64,000 nucleotides of DNA from Cordylochernes scorpioides (Eukaryota; Arthropoda; Arachnida; Pseudoscorpiones; Chernetidae): contig CP092872.1 of NCBI GenBank assembly GCA_030710605.1, positions 10,019,916 through 10,083,915 of the forward strand, in the 5' to 3' direction. Shown here one piece after another: positions 60,409 to 64,000 of this stretch. Below the pieces are notes generated by a model. It was not told the DNA's origin. It saw only the letters and a list, made by a program, of their open reading frames with translations, and made no database searches. The position numbers and the translations under genes were made by a program. The stretch's first letter is position 1. The number at the start of each line of letters is the position of its first letter.

Positions 60409-60829
60409 TAGTAAATCTTGTTGAGGTTTGACTTTATTTAGAAGCTTTTAATCCATATGTAAGCATAATTTTTTGACAAGCAATTTTGACCATATATATA
60501 TATGATTATTTCTAGTATAGAATTCACTTGATTTTACCCCTTCTGCGTGAAGAAATGTGACAAAATGAATGCATTACATAATTTATTTTATTCCCCATTT
60601 TAAATTTAAACTATGTTGCCAAATACTTTTTGAAAAGCTTAATTCTCACAAATAAGACATACAATCAAGTGATGCACAATGACCTAGTGAAAATATTTAA
60701 ATAATTTATAATCATAAAAGTGATGTTTTCAAATTAAATATTATTTTTTTTTGCATATATGCAAACAGAATTAAGAAACCTTTGTATTTTCAGATAAGTC
60801 GCCTAAACCCAAGAATCTGACATGTCAGT

Positions 60830-61390
60830 GATGGAGTTCCTGTTTAAGCCCAGAGACATTTCATCCACTGTAAATCACTTGAAGCTAAGTCTGTGTATAT
60901 AAGCAAAGCCATGGTTAGATACACAATACAAGGATGGATTCAATGCTTTGAAACGGGTGATTTTGATATTAGGGATAAGAAATGTCAAGTAGATTAACCT
61001 CTGAAGTGACTGACCAAAATTTGGCTCTAATGTAGAAATGAATCAAGAATAACCAGACAATGACAACAACCTATCAAAAATGTAATAACTTTTCATTGTA
61101 AAAAGGAAGTTTCCTAAACTTATTAATGATCTTAGATATCAAAAATTATGCTCAAAATGGATGCCAAAACTTCTAACATGAGAAATGATGCAAAATATGA
61201 ATGAGATTTGTTTAGATATCATGGAGACTTTTCTGGAAAACATTTTCAGGTGTTTGAAGGTGTGATAACATGTGATGAGACTTGGGAATATCCTTTATGA
61301 TCCTTCTTCAAAACATCAATGCAATGGACCCATAAAACATCTCTGTAAAGGAAAAATCCAGGAAAACAAACTCTAAGAACTTCTAACAGT
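60830..61390 (+). pseudogene. Old mariner relic
   Basis: Short blocks recall mariner transposases: MVRYTIQGWIQCFETGDFDI (60912-60971, the end of the helix-turn-helix region), VITCDETWEY with the first catalytic Asp (near 61275) and SMQWTHKTS (near 61320). Many stops; no terminal repeats found. A different lineage from 59308-60408. Confidence 0.65.
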
Positions 61391-61399
61391 CCTAAAAAG

Positions 61400-62216
61400 A
61401 CTTAGGAGTTCTTATACATAGTTAGTTTTCTAGTTTACCTATAAAAAAGTTATGATTCAGCATTATATATTTGACCAGAACTTGAATTCAATATTTTAAT
61501 ATTAATAAAAATTCTAAATATTTATTTTCCTTCCTAGATATTTATTAAATAACTCTTGTAAATAAGATCACTTGGGTCTCAGATTTTTCTTATAATCGCA
61601 AATAAAATAATGGGAATTAAAATGTGGGACCATAGAATTATTTTGCTACAACCAAGTTACTGTTATAATGATAGACCACTGAATTTAGTCAATTGGTACA
61701 TTTATAATCATTTTGTAAAATTGGCTTTTTAATATAAATTAAAAATTGCATAAATAATTATATTTTTAATTAGTTCTGCAACATGCTTGCTCTTTATAAA
61801 ACTACATCAATTTATGAAAAAAATGTAACCATAACGAGTTGTTTAATACATTTGAACTTTTAAAATTTAAATTCAATTAAACTATCTCTTTTAACTTAAT
61901 CTAGTACAAAATCTTACCTTTCACATTATAATCTTTGTAAAGAGAAATTTGTATATACATATATAGATGATTATCACACTATTTTCCTTTCTACCATTTA
62001 AATTTGGTTGAACTTTCTTGAATATTGATAACTGAAATCACACAGAAATTCAAACAAATTCATTTAAAGAGTCATGAAACAATTATCAGGAAGAGAACTT
62101 ATCAACAAATATTTTATAATTGATCTTTGGGGTATGATGGACACAAAAATAACTATTGAAAATAAACTTATATCTCCATGAGTGGTTGCTTTAAGTTCTA
62201 ACAATTAATACATCAC
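61400..62216. other. A+T-rich stretch without a gene
   Basis: Nothing recognised. Confidence 0.45.
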
Positions 62217-62381
62217 CTGGCAAACACTTTATCCCACCCATTTCTCCGACAATTAACCTTTGCTGCTGCCAATATCTTCACAGCAACTGTATAAGAGATA
62301 ACTACCGTTTCATAGACTACACACATCACGAGAATTGAGTAGGTAAACCTCAAGTAAAATTTTGTAAATGTTGCTTCACAC
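62217..62381 (-). CDS. Possible internal exon, unidentified minus-strand gene
   Basis: On the minus strand, acceptor CTCTTTTTAG then 165 open bases and donor CCAG|GTGATG. The exon starts with the last base of a codon and ends with two bases of one. It encodes CEATFTKFYLRFTYSILVMC and ends AAAKVNCRRNGWDKVFA: one hydrophobic, membrane-like segment followed by a basic stretch. I recognise no family. The splice signals are fair and the G+C content is above background. Confidence 0.35.
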
Positions 62382-63406
62382 CTAAAAAGAGACCATGACA
62401 AGCGGGGCAATCCCCCATATCTATGTTACATCTATTTACATAGTAGGTTTGAAAAAATAAAATATTGTAGACTTTTGCTATGTCTCATCTGGACTTCTTG
62501 TATAGTTCTTAAATACTTCTAATACTCTTCATATAAGCAATTTATAATGTAGTTTGGTGTGGCATAATGGATATTTGCCTAGGGATAAGATGATTGTGTT
62601 GTTTCTAACAGCCCTATTCTTCAAATTACAGGGTTATCTCAGGGCATTTTTATAAAATATTAGAAGTATTTTTACTAGTTATTCTTGCAAGCACATGTAA
62701 AATGTTGAAATTCTTTTCATTAGCAATGAAATCTTGATTCGATAACAGATACTCTCTTTAAAAAAATACTTTGTTCGAGAAAGCTAAGAGAGTGAAACAT
62801 GAAATATAATCTTAGTTGCTTTCTTACCTCCCCATACCCTTTCTTTTTAAGCTCATTTTGTGTTTTATATACTTTAAACTAATATTATTATCTTTAAACA
62901 AACCTTGTTTTGGCCAGCTGAAGTTTGGTCTATTTGATATTCAAAAGGTCTATAATAGCCATATCTTCTGATTCTTGAAACTTTTCTGAGGAATAATTTA
63001 TATTAGATTTTTATCTCACCAACAATAGATACAGTTGAAATGACCCAAGTGCAAAGCTTATTGCCTCCATTTTTTATGGGGGGGAGAGAGGTAAAAATTA
63101 TTTTAAAATGCGACTCATAAATTATGATAAAATTTATAAAATTCACCTTAAAAATTTAGCCCACAATACATTTGATGATCCAGCTTTATTTTTAACAATT
63201 AATATATTAAGTATATTGGAAAATACTCTCAATAATCATGTAAATGAGGCCAAGGAATTTTCAATAATTAACATTAGTCATATTTTCGACACTAGGCAGA
63301 CGTGTGTGATGGTTAAACTTAAAATTCAACTTCAAAAAATGGTAAATAAAATTGCTTGAAACTTTTTAACGATGTTACTTTTTTTGTTTCTTATATATAA
63401 TAGTAC

Positions 63407-63535
63407 GTTGGCGGATTGAGTTTGCATATATGCATCTGGCTGCTGGCGATATTCAACTTTTGCTCTTCTCCACACAAAGGAATTTCTGGCCATAATAATT
63501 TCTGAATTTTCTAGAGAAGTCTCTTTGACTATCAT
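63407..63535 (-). CDS. Possible first coding exon, unidentified minus-strand gene
   Basis: Minus-strand ATG at 63535 with 43 coding-like codons (MIVKETSLENSEIIMARNSF, later RRAKVEYRQQPDAYMQT) before a weak donor AAC|GTACTA; an in-frame stop lies just upstream of the ATG. Composition is unlike the surrounding A+T-rich DNA. The phase does not join directly with the 62217-62381 candidate, so any link needs a further exon. Confidence 0.25.
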
Positions 63536-64000
63536 AGCAGGTCTTCAGGGTACATCTTGCAACGTGCTGACAAGGACTAACAGCCAAAATGTAAAGTTTG
63601 ATTATCTTGATTCATCAAAATGATTGTGTACAATGTAGAATCACAAGACTAAATATCCGAATAAACAATTTCTATGTGGCATTTTAGTTGAAAAGCTTTG
63701 TAACTGAAACAATGTATAAATTAATAATTTGAATTTAATCTGGCTATCAAGTTGTTATTGAAAACTGAAGAAAATGGAAGACCAAAATCATTTTGTTATT
63801 CTTTTGAGATATACCGAATCACCATCTAAAAAGGGTCATTTGGTTTATTGAGTCATTAAGATATATTGAACTTGAATAGAAATTTACATTCAGTAAAGAT
63901 AATATGGTATAAACATCAAAACTTGGTTTATAACTGCAGAAATAGTCACTTAGAAAGGTAGTGTGTTGAATGCAGTCCTTGAATATGTGTTTGTTTGGTT
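63536..64000. other. Right edge, no gene recognised
   Basis: A+T-rich sequence; nothing supported. Confidence 0.4.

Noticed and set aside
1-64000. CRISPR array, phage, bacterial operon or defence system
   Set aside because: The window is eukaryotic nuclear DNA; the repeats are transposon ends, LTRs and tandem duplications.
1-64000. tRNA, 5S rRNA or snRNA genes
   Set aside because: No stretch showed A and B boxes with a closing acceptor stem; the tRNA-like words are primer-binding sites of LTR elements.

Overview
The window is nuclear DNA of an invertebrate animal, most likely an arachnid (a spider is my best guess). It is very A+T-rich, has introns with GT..AG borders, and is filled with gypsy LTR elements, LINEs with an RT-RNaseH-zinc-knuckle tail, mariners, piggyBacs and pogo/Tigger-like elements. 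The species guess rests on the general look of these elements, not on a search. I found no bacterial operons, CRISPR array, rRNA or convincing tRNA.

Layout. 1-13756 and 20917-36094 are two near-identical copies of one segment, in the same orientation; copy A ends at a 100-base assembly gap (13757-13856). Each copy holds the C-terminal end of a LINE, a large TA-flanked CAGT-terminus DNA transposon swollen by nested insertions (two copies of one LINE family and a mariner remnant), and a minus-strand piggyBac. Between the copies (13857-20700) is a pile of LTR elements: a gag fragment with its LTR, then a plus-strand gypsy derivative (14696-20686) into which a minus-strand gypsy (15326-19703) inserted with a GTCCC target duplication. 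Right of copy B the piggyBac continues to 37318. In copy B it is split by two TA-targeted CAGT elements. A decayed gypsy (about 37440-39200) follows, carrying a 368-bp LINE-derived insertion.

The best host gene lies at 40411-45884 on the plus strand: four exons with canonical splice sites and continuous phase encode a basic 472-residue protein of unknown function with one C2H2-like finger near its C-terminus. Its introns carry a near-perfect 36-bp hairpin, an 81-bp tandem repeat and a small MITE. Further right are a solo LTR, CAGT-element remnants, a piggyBac with TTAA borders (49286-52091) interrupted by a 727-bp insertion, a truncated LTR element (from 53031), a 151-bp MITE, a mariner with 37-bp perfect terminal repeats (59308-60408) and a second mariner relic. 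Several short minus-strand open stretches with plausible splice sites (57.2-63.5 kb) may be exons of another host gene.

No new defence or metabolic system is apparent. The value of the window is its readable nested-insertion history, the paired filled and empty insertion sites between copies A and B, and one uncharacterised host gene.
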